From: Gnetum montanum
Taxonomy: Eukaryota; Streptophyta; Gnetopsida; Gnetales; Gnetaceae
Length of the DNA stretch: 64,000 nucleotides
Assembly (NCBI GenBank): GCA_015680685.1
Contig: MNCI01033448.1
Coordinates: 186,001 to 250,000, forward strand
Direction: 5' to 3'
Part shown: in pieces, positions 1 through 10,467 of the stretch
How the letters are laid out: each line of letters starts with the position of its first letter
How positions within the stretch are numbered: position 1 is the first letter of the stretch
Notes under the pieces: model-generated
What the model was told of the DNA's origin: nothing
The model's database searches: none
The model's input: the letters and a program-made list of their open reading frames with translations, nothing else
Made by a program: the position numbers and the translations under genes

Positions 1-3000
1 TTCATACATGAATGCCTCCACAGCAGCATCTTTGTACAGCTTTCGATGGGTATAATTCTATAGCTTGTACACGTGTTTGTGGTTTCTCTAGGTTTGCTCC
101 CATTCAAAAACCTTGGCACTGATGTCTTTCATGTCTTGACACTTCTGGGCTAGCAAGTCCATCTACATTTTCTATTTAACTATCTCGCAAGTAGATTCAA
201 CATTCTCATGAATGATAGTTCAAAATCTAGCATAGTCATCTATAGCCTTCCACCAGTTCTTAATGCCAGGGTTACGGTTCACAAGGAACTCATTCCTTGA
301 ACAGAGATCCTTCACCTCAATGACAAGCTCAACCTCTCTTTGCTTAGCCCTTTGGACCCATTTCCACAAGTCCTTATTGACACGCTTATACTCCCACAAA
401 GAGCGTGTCGAGTGTAAGATGCACTTGTAAGCCTCATCGAGTGTGCGACGAGACACCTCGGTCACGTCAAGTGAGAGTGTAGGCATGGCACCAGCCTTCA
501 TAGGTCATGTTAGTTTCCATTTGAGCCAAGAGGCTATTTGACACATAGAGCATAGCGATCATGTTAGCATAGCAGAATCAATGAACTCAAAATTTTTAGC
601 ATAATACTACTACTTACCCACACTAGGGTCTACCTGCTAAAGGCGTTTGATCATGTCATCGACAAGTCCCTACATGAATGTAAACTTGTAAGGGATCTCG
701 ACCCATGACTCCATACGAATCAAAGGGGGTCCCATAGTATTAGAAGTAGCACCTATCAGCAATGACCAAAATGGACTATGATAAAGTAGACATCCTGCCA
801 ACTCACCAACGTCTGGTTGTGATCTTTCTTCTTGCTGATGCAAGACGATGGCAGTAGCCTTGGTAGAGGGCCCTACCAAGTCCATACGAGCCCTTTCCTC
901 ATGCGCTAGTTCCTTTCCTTTTAGGAGACTAGCATCTTTTTTATTCAAGGGAGGTGCCTCTTCGGTAGGAGGAGGCTCCCTAATGAAAAGAGCCCCTACC
1001 CTAGAGACAGGACCTCCCTTATTCCTAATCGGGGCCCTTTCCTCCAAGAATGGGGCCTCCATATCTTCATTTGTCATCCTTGTCTCGGGAGCCGACACTT
1101 CCTCATCGCCTTCCTCTTCTTCTTCTTCTTCCTTTGCAAAGAAGCATGTTTACATGAGTCTAAAATAAGTAAGCTCAAAATAGGTGTTACGCTATTCTAT
1201 ACTTCCTAACGTAGCGTAGCATAGCAAACAATGACAAAGTAAGCATTACATGAAAATGTTTACCAATGGGGGGTTGCATCCTCTGTAGCTTAAGCCATAG
1301 TCTTCGTCCCTCCTCTTCCTCCACACGAAGGGTGTCCCTGGCTGGGAGAGGTCTCTTCCTTCACAACTCCTTGGGCATAGTCTTAGCCATGAGACGTTCC
1401 CCCGACATCACACTACCAGTAGTAGCAGGGGGCATCTCTCCCACACTGTCCTAGCCATGAATGCTATGAACCACAAGATCTTTAGTCATTACATACAATG
1501 ACTCCCTAATCATCTTTGGGGGATCTTGGGCCTACATAGTCTAGAGAATCTATCGAATCCATGGCCTAGAAATTTGGTTTTGATCTTGCATGACCCAGAC
1601 TCCATCCTTGTGAACCATTAGAAACTACACGAAGCACTTCAGAAAACCTATGTAGAAGGTAGTGTATGTTGGAGTGGGACTTCTTGTGCTCACGGAGTCC
1701 CAAAATATCAGCCTAAAAGCCACTACATAGGAAACTAGCCCAATTGTAATGGGCCTCTTCTTCCATAACCTCTGGCATTACCTAGGCCTGCTCGAGCCCT
1801 AGGACTTTCCCTTAGGTGAGCAGTTGGGCGAATGCCTAGGCACAAAAGACTGGGTAAATCCCCATGGCAAGGCCATCCTTAAGCTTTTCCATGGAGAACC
1901 CTTTTCGCTCCTTGGTGAGCCGCAACCACTCCTCGATATTCTTCTTCTAAAAAGTCAACTCCTACTTACTCTTTGACACTATGGGGGCACCATTGACAAG
2001 AAGGCTAAACAGGTCTATAAATAGCTGGTCATTGATTTCAATGACCACTCCCACACCCCGTACGTATGTGCGAAAATAGCCCGCCCTCCCAAAGAAGGAG
2101 TTAACTAGGAAAAGCATCTTGGAAGAAGGAACACTAGGATTCAGGGCCATGAACAGATCCATAAGCCCCATCTTTCAGATGTTCTTGACCAAGGAGTCTG
2201 GGGCCCCTTGGTCTAACTAGCACTGGCTCACTGCTACTTCACCGTATTTGAAGTAGATGTTTGCCCCCTACGTCTCGGCGGTTTCACGAGGCTTCTTCAC
2301 CCTTGCAACAATTTTCGCAAAACACACTTAGCATAACGCTGCAGAAAATACAAGGATTACAAAAACACTTGAGCATGTGACACCTACCTTTCGACCCACC
2401 AGGTCTATATGGTAATGGGAACAATGAGAGTTCAATCATAGCTTCTTCAACCATGAGCTATTTGAAGGGTTCTTTCCATTTCTTATCCAGCCAACCCTTC
2501 TCCCTACAATGATTGTAAAGAGTATAGAACATCCTTCGATAGGTATGGTATTCTCCCCTACACTAACCAATCACACCCGCCCAAAGGTTCTTGATAGAAG
2601 AGAAATCCTATAGGGCTAGCTATGCTATAGCTAGTAGACTCGATTGGTCGTGAATCCCATCATCATCGATATAGAACTTGGTGGAAAACACACATCATTA
2701 GCATTCGGCTAGTATGACCAGCATTGCACAACACAGCAGAGAAAAGCTGCAAAAACTCACCCACCAGCACAATAAACAGTCCCCTATGGGTTCTGAAAGC
2801 ATGTAACCATGTAATGTGTGAGGAACAATGTGTTGTACTGGTGGTAGCAGTTGTATTCCGACATGTCCCAGATCCAGGCTAAATGCCTGAACCCTGTTAA
2901 GTGTTGTCTGGATCCCTCTCCCTACCTGCTCATGATTGCCTTGTTAGTAAAATATCTCAAGATGCCGTAACTTGCCCCTGGCAACATGGCTTCTATTATG

Positions 3001-3858
3001 CCAGATGACTCCTTCTCCTCTAGGGAAGACCAAACAATCACACTAAAATGTATGAGAAGGAATTGCAAGAAGTCTTGTGCCCCTTTCCTGAACCAGACTG
3101 CTCACTCTCCCAAATGTATCGGGGGGGGGGGGGGGGGGGGAGGAGGAGTGTTGGCCATAGGTTTTCTCACATGGCACAGGACCCCTCTGATTTCTAGAAT
3201 GATCAGCCCAGGCCTTGGCCCTGCCTTGCATGACACAATCAGCAAATATTGGCATCATACTTAAACACAATACACACACAACATAGCAACATCTAGCAGT
3301 CCATATATATAGCATAGAATAACCCTCTTCCCATACATAGTGTAGCAAGGGTCTAAAATCTTAGCATAGCAAGAACATGCGAATACCCTAGTGTAGTAGC
3401 AAAACAATTGACAACATGCCCTAAAAAAATACATGTTGCATCACCGCATCACACATGGCCTAGCCCTCCTACAGGTTTTACGTTATGACATGCGAAGGCC
3501 GAGCAACTTAAACTGCCCTAGCCCCTACGGTTACGACAACAATGGCGATGGCAGTTCCAGTAGCCTTGCATGCAACCACGAAGTAACATTTATGCACCTG
3601 CCATGAATGAAACGGTGACCGTGGTGATGCAAAGGCTAAAATAACGTAACCACAAAAAATGCAGGTAGCCAAGAATGGACATGAAACAAATAGGATGCAA
3701 AACTAGAGCAAAGAACAAGAAAAACACAAAGGAAACATAGTAACCTACTGGGTTAATGGTGTACTCTTCTATACCAAAAAGTGCACTTGTGGTGCACGCC
3801 CCAAGGTCTTCTTTTCCTCATCAACCTTTACAAGCACTAAATGAGTCTTAGGAGCCAT
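1..3858 (-). pseudogene. Antisense multi-exon gene carried by A0, function unknown
   Basis: A gene on the strand opposite to the retroelement. I read a TATA box at 4016, ATG at 3858 in good plant context (AACCATGGCT), and six exons: 3858-3749, about 3224-2926, 2676-2388, 2301-1264, 1131-618 and 533 to beyond base 1. Donors are GTAGGT, GTAGGG, GTAGGT, GTAAAC and GTAAGT; acceptors end in CAAG, CCAAG, GCAAG, AAAG and ATAG. Exon 1 encodes MAPKTHLVLVKVDEEKKTLG. Exon 4 carries NSFFGRAGYFRTYVRGVGVV, and exon 5 opens with a glutamate-rich stretch followed by a Pro/Glu-rich segment. Exon 6 is Lys/Glu-rich and helical. In-frame stops (for example in exons 1, 3 and 4) show decay. I do not recognise the family with certainty. 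The VRG...V....LF.L pattern is faintly like the putative plant transposon protein domain (Transposase_32), but that is a guess. A paralogue sits in A3 at 47340-54530. Confidence 0.6.
3121..3140. repeat. Mononucleotide G20 tract
   Basis: Twenty consecutive G on the plus strand, inside predicted exon 2 of the antisense gene, where it reads as a proline run. Its length would be unstable both in vivo and in sequencing, so the reading frame across it cannot be trusted. Confidence 0.95.
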
Positions 3859-4007
3859 GGTTTTGCTTGCAGATTTACACCTTTCACTATAGAAATTCGC
3901 CTTGCTATTGAATGACACAGTCGCTTCGTGCTCCAAAATGGCCTTGTGCTCCGATGTGGGATCTACACTCTTATGGTGAAAATGACAAAATTTCCAGGGT
4001 TTAACCC

Positions 4008-4016
4008 CTATTTATA
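4008..4016 (-). promoter_or_regulatory. TATA box of the antisense gene
   Basis: TATAAATAG on the minus strand, 150 bases upstream of the predicted antisense ATG at 3858. A GAGAGAGAGAG tract lies just upstream (about 4045-4057), and an (AT)n stretch with a CCAAT-like motif lies at 4165-4187. Spacing and context fit a plant core promoter driving transcription opposite to the retroelement. Confidence 0.55.
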
Positions 4017-4194
4017 ACCATAATGGCAAGATGGGGAAACTTACCTCTCTCTCTCTTTGATTAATGTGAAGCGCATCGTACAGCGTAGCATGCTCGCCAC
4101 GACATCGTAGCACTATTAGCATTTAATCCTTGACATGTTTCAAGCCAGCTACTTGCCTTCCCAAATATATATATATATATATATTGGTTAAGAA

Positions 4195-4620
4195 TCCAAA
4201 AAGACCTTAAACTAGTAATCCTACCAATTGCAGTACGATCTGTCTGAAAAGACCTCAAAACTAAGCAACCCTAACATAGTTGCATACTTAGCGGTCCTCA
4301 ATGACGTTAAACTAACAACACCACATGCTTACATCAGTGGTTTTTGCATCCTCTTCCATGTTGGTAGTATCACAATTCCTATCAGTTTCATGTTTTCATT
4401 TTTGCATTAACGATTTGGTACTTCTCATGCTCGCAATTTCCTGTTTTGCATACTATTATTTTGCATATTAAGATTTTGCATGCTCCAATATGGCAGTCTG
4501 AAATGACACTAAACTAGCAGTATGACATTTTCATATCGATAGTTAGACACCTTTATACTTTATATCAGCAATTTTACACCCTTAGAAATTCTACACTCTT
4601 ATGCCATGGTGGTCCACCCT
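4195..4620 (+). repeat. GAC-TTAAACTAG dispersed repeat, upstream array of A0
   Basis: Degenerate copies of a roughly 25-40 base motif with core GACCTTAAACTAGCA occur at about 4200 (GACCTTAAACTAGTA), 4250, 4300 (GACGTTAAACTAAC), 4510 (GACACTAAACTAGCA) and 4612. The array separates the antisense gene from pol. The same motif follows pol at 8225-8490 and recurs in A2, A3 and A4. Confidence 0.75.
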
Positions 4621-4746
4621 GACCTTAAATTGGAAAACTTGCAATCTTCACATCACCACACTTCGCAAGTTGCATCTCGTAGCTACTTTGCAAATTTTTG
4701 TTTCACACAATCTCTAACCAGGCTTTCATATTATGATGGTATGTCA

Positions 4747-4748
4747 AG
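4747..4748 (+). other. Predicted splice acceptor before A0 pol
   Basis: The AG of ATGTCAAG directly precedes the point where similarity to the A4 pol reading frame begins. A4 also has an AG at the homologous place (63688-63689, TTTTGCAG). Known Ogre-type Tat elements splice an intron between protease and RT; that this AG is used is an inference. Confidence 0.4.
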
Positions 4749-6430
4749 TGAAAGGTGGGAATCCATGGTGACCTTTCCATGCCTTTAACGTTAGCAGGGC
4801 CATGGGGAAAGCTCATAAGACAGTTGAACCCTAACATGATCGACTAGGAGTCGACTACGACTAGCATTATAGCAACCTTAGAAGCATCCCCAGACTGACC
4901 CAAGAATTTGTTCCAAGCCTTAGACATAGAGGCTGGGGATGTAACTGAGGATCCTCTTGTCGAGACACCTATGACCACGTCAAAGTGGGAGGTGAAAACG
5001 TTAAGGCTCAGCTCCCTCCTAGACATGCAAATGCACAGAAGCATAGCTAAGATCCTACAAGACAACATCAATGTCTTCGCATGGTTGTATAATGACATGT
5101 TGGGTCTAGATCTGTAGCTAATTCAGCACAACATTGTCCTAGACCCACACATAAAGGTAGTCAAGCAGAAGGCTTGGAAAATTAAGCTGGTAATTGCACT
5201 AGCTATGAGGGATGAAATCACTAAGCTATACCAAGCAGGTTTCATCTGCGTGGTTGACTATTCAGAGTAGGTGTCCAATGTCATTGTGGTTTCAAAGAAA
5301 ACAAGAGGGATACATATCTGTATAGACTTCTAGAACTTGAATAAGGTAACGATGAAGGACAACTTTCCACTTCCAAGCATTGATCAACTCACCGACACCA
5401 CGGCTGGTCATGCTCTACTATCCTTCATGGATGGTTTCTCCTGATACAACCAAATCCGTATTAACCTGGAGCACCAGTTATCAACAACCTTCATGACCCC
5501 ATGGGGGACCTTTTGCTATACCATGATTCCTTTTGGGATCAAGAATGCTGGAGCAACCTACCAATGGGCCATGACTTACATTTTCAGTGACTACATCCTA
5601 GAAACATTAAACGACTATGTGTATGAAATAGCGCTCAAGTCCAAGGAGGCAGCTGATGACCCACGCGATCTAGGGACGGTCCTCAAATGCTACCAAATGC
5701 ATGACCTATGCCTCAATCCTAAGAAGTGCATCTTCGGGGTGAAGACTGGACGCATGTTAGGGTTTGTAGTATCGGAGGCTGGAATATGGATGGACCCCAA
5801 CAAAGTCAAGGCCATCATTAACCTAGTGCCACCCAAAAACCTTAAAGAGTTACATGGTTTACAAGGTAGGGTGAAATTCATTCAAAGGTTTATAGCAAGG
5901 TTGACCGACAAGTTATACCCCATGCAACATATTCTAAAGAAGGGGGTTGACTTTGAATGGACAACCTAGTGTCAACAAGCCTTCAACAAACTGAAGAAGG
6001 AGCTCTCACACCTCCCAATAGTGCACCTGCCACAAAGGGAGAAGCCTTTCTTCATATACCTTACCACTTTCAACACATCCATAGTGGCATTGCTATGTCA
6101 GAAGTGAGATGATGATTCTGAGATACCAGTGTATTACCTGAGCCATGCACTAATAGCATAGGAGGTGAAATACAACGAAGTGGAGAGGAACTGCCTAGCC
6201 CTACTGTTCGCACTGAAGAAGTAGCAACATTACCTATTCCGCAGCACAACCCACATCATTTACAAAAGCAATATACTCTAGACTATCACTAGCAACCTAT
6301 ATGAAAGTAGTAGGATAGATTGATGGAAGGCAATAACCACAGAATTCGACCTATGCTATGTAAGTCTATCGTCGACAAAGGGTCAAGCCATAGCAACCCA
6401 ACTCACAGCCTTGCCAGTTGATGACTAGGA
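4749..6430 (+). pseudogene. A0 pol: pre-RT linker, reverse transcriptase and RNase H (decayed)
   Basis: Broken reading frame encoding the linker (GPWGKL..., then ALDIEAGDVTEDP), a DNINVFAW block, and the RT domain. RT landmarks are PLPSIDQLTD, LSFMDGFS (stop) YNQI and IPFGIKNAGATYQ. The catalytic YVDD box has become YVYE, so activity is lost. Then come the conserved CLNPKKCIFGVKTGRMLGF block, LKELHGLQGRVKFIQRFIA and a first RNase H ending near the tether EFDLCYVSLSSTKGQAIATQ. Stops occur near 5115, 5268, 5332, 5443 and 5968, and in the RNase H. The enzyme would copy retroelement RNA in cytoplasmic particles. The start is set at the predicted acceptor because similarity to A4 begins there; no ATG is expected in a pol exon. 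Confidence 0.85.
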
Positions 6431-6469
6431 AACCATAGACCTCGAGTTCCTAGACAAATACGTTAGCAA

Positions 6470-6900
6470 TGTCAACATCATCCCATCACATTTTGAAGCC
6501 ACCTTACATTTTGATGGAATCTCAACCATGCGAGGAGGTAGTGCCACTATCATAATCACGTTTCCATCTAGGGAAATGCATCCATCCGGTTATCGATTTA
6601 GTTCCCTTGCACTAACAACGTGGAAGAATACGAGGGGCTACTCATAGGTCTTTTAACTTCCCAAGCAATGTGCATACAACATCTGGCAATCTAGGGAGAC
6701 TCACAACTAGTCATGAATCAAATCATTAAGGTCTATGCTTATAAAGCTACGCACCTACAATCCTACTGCAACCTAGCAAAAATCCTGCTCAATAAATTTG
6801 CAACCATAGATGTGCAACACATGCCATGTAACAAAAACACCGTGGCAAACACCTTAGCTATCCTTACGTTAAACATTCCATCACATTCCTTGGCAAACCT
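6470..6900 (+). pseudogene. A0 second (archaeal-type) RNase H domain
   Basis: Encodes the aRNase H that Tat elements carry after their ordinary RNase H. Readable pieces, in shifted frames, are EATLHFDGIST, then FPCTNNVEEYEGLLIGL, HLQSYCNLAKILLNKF and VQHMPCNKNTVANTLA. These match the family order: catalytic Asp in the first strand, CTNN-AEYE motif, and C-terminal HI-R-N-AD-LA. A frameshift near 6590 separates the first strand from the CTNN motif. The domain supports the Tat assignment of A0. Confidence 0.8.
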
Positions 6901-7089
6901 ACCAACCTCGATTATAGAATGCACAAAGCCTATCACTCAGGCGGAACACGTGGTCTCTATCGGTGTTGTGGATACCACAAAATGGTATGCCAACATTAAA
7001 GCTTATCTACAGCACGGCGAATCCCCAAGTGAATTGATGTTGGCCCAGATAGATGCAATTCATAAGCATGCTCAAAAATACATGCTCAT

Positions 7090-8224
7090 GGGAAATGATG
7101 CCCTGTGCTGATGATCCTATGACGGGATATTGCTAGCATGCATGGGTGGTGAGCAAGTGCAAAAGGTAGCTAATGAAGTTCATGAAGGGTTGTGTGGTGG
7201 ACACATAGCACCTAGGGCTATGGCTGCAAAAATTAGGCACCTAGGGTACTATTGGCCCTACATGGAGTATGACTGCTTGTCGAAAGTCAAGACATGCGAC
7301 ATGTGCCAGAGATATGCAAATCTCATACACATAGTGCCTATAGACCTAAATCCAACACAAATCACGTGGCCCTTCCAATGATGGGGACTAGACCTCATAG
7401 GGCCTATCACACCTAAGCCCTTCACATGGCATATCTTCATTATCACCGCCACCGAGTATTTTACTAAGTGGGTGGAAGCTATTCCCTTGAGGAAGACGAT
7501 GTCTCAGCAAATCTACCATTTCATCCTCGACAACATCGTAACAAGGTTTAGACTTCCAATGACTATCGTGACTGACAATGGGCCACAGTTCAGCAGTACA
7601 GAAACTCAAAACTGCTGTAGTAATCTAGGCATTAAACAATCATTTTCTTCCCCTTATTATCTACAGGCGAATAGGTAGGAGGAGGCTACAAATAAGTCCA
7701 TCATCAACTTGCTGAAGCGGATGCTCAACAACAACAAGAGGCGGTTGCATGAAAAAATCCTCTACATCCTCTGGGCCTACCGAACAATGTGCAAAACTAC
7801 AATAAGTAAGACCCCTTACAACCTTGTTTATGGATCTAAAGCTATATTGCCTCTTGAGTTGTAGGTACCATCACTCTAGATGATCCTTGCAGATGTCATG
7901 AGCGAAGCCCAGAACAACGAGTCGCAAACCATCAACCTCAACTCAGTGGAGGAAGAGTGCATGCATACGCTGAAACGCATTGAGCACTACCAGAGCAAAC
8001 AGCAGAAAAAGCACCGTGCAAACCCTCATCAGCAGCTAGTGCAAAAGGGATACCTCGTCCTCAAGGTCACTCGTGAGGACATGAGCAAATTCTTAGCCAA
8101 CTGGGAAGGTCCTTACATGTTCACTAAAGCTTTCAAAAATCAAGCATTCAAGCTGGCAGACATGGACGGCAATGAGTTTACCAACCTAGTGAATCACTCG
8201 TATCTCAAGATGTACTACGTCTGA
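7090..8224 (+). pseudogene. A0 integrase (decayed)
   Basis: Integrase with an HHCC zinc finger (EVHEGLCGGH, then CDMC near residue 60), followed by the DDE core. First Asp lies in WGLDLIGPI, second in VTDNGPQF, and Glu in EEATNKSI. The C-terminal region ends at a TGA at 8222-8224 after VNHSYLKMYYV; no chromodomain is visible, as expected for Tat. Stops at about 7380, 7676 and 7862 interrupt it. Several of the stops can be explained as CAG to TAG or CGA to TGA changes, the usual signature of decay at methylated cytosines. Confidence 0.87.
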
Positions 8225-8490
8225 AGCATAGTTGCACCAAGCATCATCCGCTACGACGATAAACTAGCAATAGCACTGAGTAGTGTCCACAATGAAAATA
8301 AACTAGTGACATCAAGCAGTGTCTGCTACGACATAAAACTGGTGCTGTCAGTCCACTATGACTATAAATTGGCATCGCACATCTGCTATGATGATAAACT
8401 GGCATGTACAGTCCACTGGGACCTTAAACTAGCATAACGGTCTACTGGAACCTTAAACCAGCACACGGTCTACCAGGACCTTAAACTAGG
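8225..8490 (+). repeat. GAC-TTAAACTAG tandem array downstream of A0 pol
   Basis: About eight degenerate units start immediately after the integrase stop. Typical pieces are ACGATAAACTAGCA, GACATAAAACTGGTG, GATAAACTGGCA, GACCTTAAACTAGC and GACCTTAAACCAGC, each preceded by a TCCACTA- or TCTGCTA-like sequence. Unit length drifts between about 30 and 45 bases. The equivalent position in A3 (62028-62080) carries the same motif. Confidence 0.85.
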
Positions 8491-9473
8491 TTCGTGTCAC
8501 ATCCCCAGCATGCACCAACATCAGATACATATCGAACGAGTGGGTGCGATGCTAATGTGTGGGTGGGACATCGTAGCTCTGGAATGCGGTTCACGATGCA
8601 CTGAGAATGCAGTCTAGAGCATATGTGATGCTGCCACCCTTAGCATCATGTTGATCCTCTAAAGATGTTGTATGGTATCATACTAGCCCTTCAAACCTAC
8701 CACTGCTACAGCCCACCACCCTGATAGTGGTTCCTGGGCTAGTTCCTGCATCGGGAGTGCCAATAGTATTATGTCCTAGACACAATATTACTAGTCCAGC
8801 TCCCTGCCAACACCTGGACTCACATGACGTTAGCTATGTGGCAGCTGATCCCATAGCTGAACCAAGAATGTAAGCCCCTGGCAGGGATTTCAGAGCATCT
8901 GCACCCACAACAACTCTCGGCACCTTGGAGGCTAGCTACTCCACACCAACGCTATCAAGGCCGTTGCTGGCCTTCCTACTTTGGGCATCGCACACCAACA
9001 AGGATGCCCAAGAGTTGCAACAAGGCCAGTGGCTAGCAAGACCTTTTCCCCCATGACACGTCTTGCTACAGTAGCAAATGCTACAGCATCGCGAAGCGAG
9101 TGCCTCGACTAGCTTATCTACTTCAAAGTGCATGTTCCATGACGTGCATAACACAACTCGTCATATGAAAAGCATATGTGGGCAGATCAAAATCCTTCAT
9201 GGATGTAATGCAACTCAGCTTGCAAAGGAAACACCTGTCCTACAAGAGGTTGAAGAATAGTGCTAGCCAAAGATGAAAATGCAAACAAGCCCCTCAGAGC
9301 ACTCTGACGAGGGACTCTACTAAACATCATCTTTGCTCTCTGCCTTAACCTTTGCAAAACCAATGCAACACTCTCAAGCATAGCCAAGAGATGTCTTAAC
9401 ACTCACCAAGTGACAACCTTAGCATTTTGTATTCTTTGTCAACGTCTATCGAGCCCATTCTCTAGACATCGAC
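8491..9473 (+). other. Non-coding 3' region of A0 between repeat array and PPT
   Basis: About 1 kb without a convincing reading frame or homology to the pol or gag pieces. The only block that recurs is the last part, TTTGTATTCTTTGTC at about 9426, which is also found after the A3 pol at about 62150. Confidence 0.6.
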
Positions 9474-9486
9474 AAAGGGGGGCCAA
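9474..9486 (+). other. Polypurine tract of A0
   Basis: AAAGGGGGG followed by CCAA, directly before the LTR start TGAAACACC. This is the second-strand primer site of an LTR retrotransposon and fixes the orientation of A0 as plus. Confidence 0.8.
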
Positions 9487-9744
9487 TGAAACACCCCAAA
9501 AAATTGGAAGTCATTCTTGCTTCACCAAGCCTCACAATTCGTGCAACACCATAGGAGTTCTTTAAGAGGAGAACATTTTGAGTTCAGGTTGGCTAGTTCA
9601 GCAAATTTTCTACCCTAGGTAAAAATAGTCTCTGTAGGTCATCTTTCCTATCCACCTAAGTAGCTTGCCAAGCTGATAACCTACTCAAAAATGGTGTACA
9701 GAGTTGGAAGTAGCATTCTAGATGCGCAAAAAATAGTTCGGCAA

Positions 9745-10230
9745 GTTTTCTAAAGTCACGAAGTCTACTATGCTACACTATGCCTCACTATGTAGCGTAG
9801 CAAGATTTAGAAGATGATTGCAAAATGAAGTGCTACGCTACGCCATGTGATGTAGCATAGCATGGCAACAGCTTCATGGCCAGTCCCCTCATCCGATTTC
9901 GAGTCCTTCAAAAATGTCCTTTTCCATCAGGAAGCAGCGGACCATGTCTGCTACTACGCTATGCTGAGCTACATGGCGCAACGAGGTGTAGCAATCTTGT
10001 AGAAGAGATAGGAGGCAACTCAAAGAGCAAAGTTTGCAAGTCTTGCATCATAGGAAGCAAAGTTTGCGAATTGGCAAAACTTTCATGACTAAGGCCAGTT
10101 GCTATGCTACGCTATGCTACATAGTGTAGCATAGCATAGCAAGCATGCAACACACATGTAGTAGAACACCCAAAAGGATGCTACGCTATGCCAAACATGC
10201 CACGCTACAAAGCACAGCAAGGCATACAGG
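9745..10230 (+). repeat. Hairpin-forming CTACGCTATGCTAC motifs in A0 U3
   Basis: Multiple short inverted repeats of the type CTACGCTATGCTAC ... GTAGCATAGC occur around 9767-9805, 9830-9870, 9955-9990 and 10100-10210. The clearest is near 10100-10142, where GCTACGCTATGCTAC is followed within a few bases by GTGTAGCATAGCATAGC. Similar motifs fill the U3 of the A1 LTR. Confidence 0.75.
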
Positions 10231-10459
10231 TGCTTGTGCGACATCAATGCATTTCACCTAATTGGACTGTTGGCACGTGTCTTCAGACACTAACAGCACA
10301 ATTATGATGTGGTAGGCTCATAGTTATGACATAACAAGTTCGCATTACAACAGTCTTGTAGGTCCAACAGTCATATAGGGCATGTGTGGTGCTAGCAAGT
10401 CAACGTGGGCCCGGTGATATGACATGTCCAAACTACCCCTTCCACATGCCCTTTAGCCC

Positions 10460-10467
10460 TATAAGTA
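10460..10467 (+). promoter_or_regulatory. TATA box of A0 LTR
   Basis: TATAAGTA in the context GCCCTATAAGTACCCTG. The other Tat LTRs here have the matching CCTATAAATACCC (A1, A2, and the LTR at 62189), so it is the conserved LTR core promoter with one substitution. Confidence 0.7.

Noticed and set aside
848-1168. Ser-rich plus-strand frame of 106 codons
   Set aside because: It is the complement of the Glu-rich and Pro-rich exon 5 of the antisense gene (GAA/GAG runs read as Ser in reverse); no domain or context supports it.
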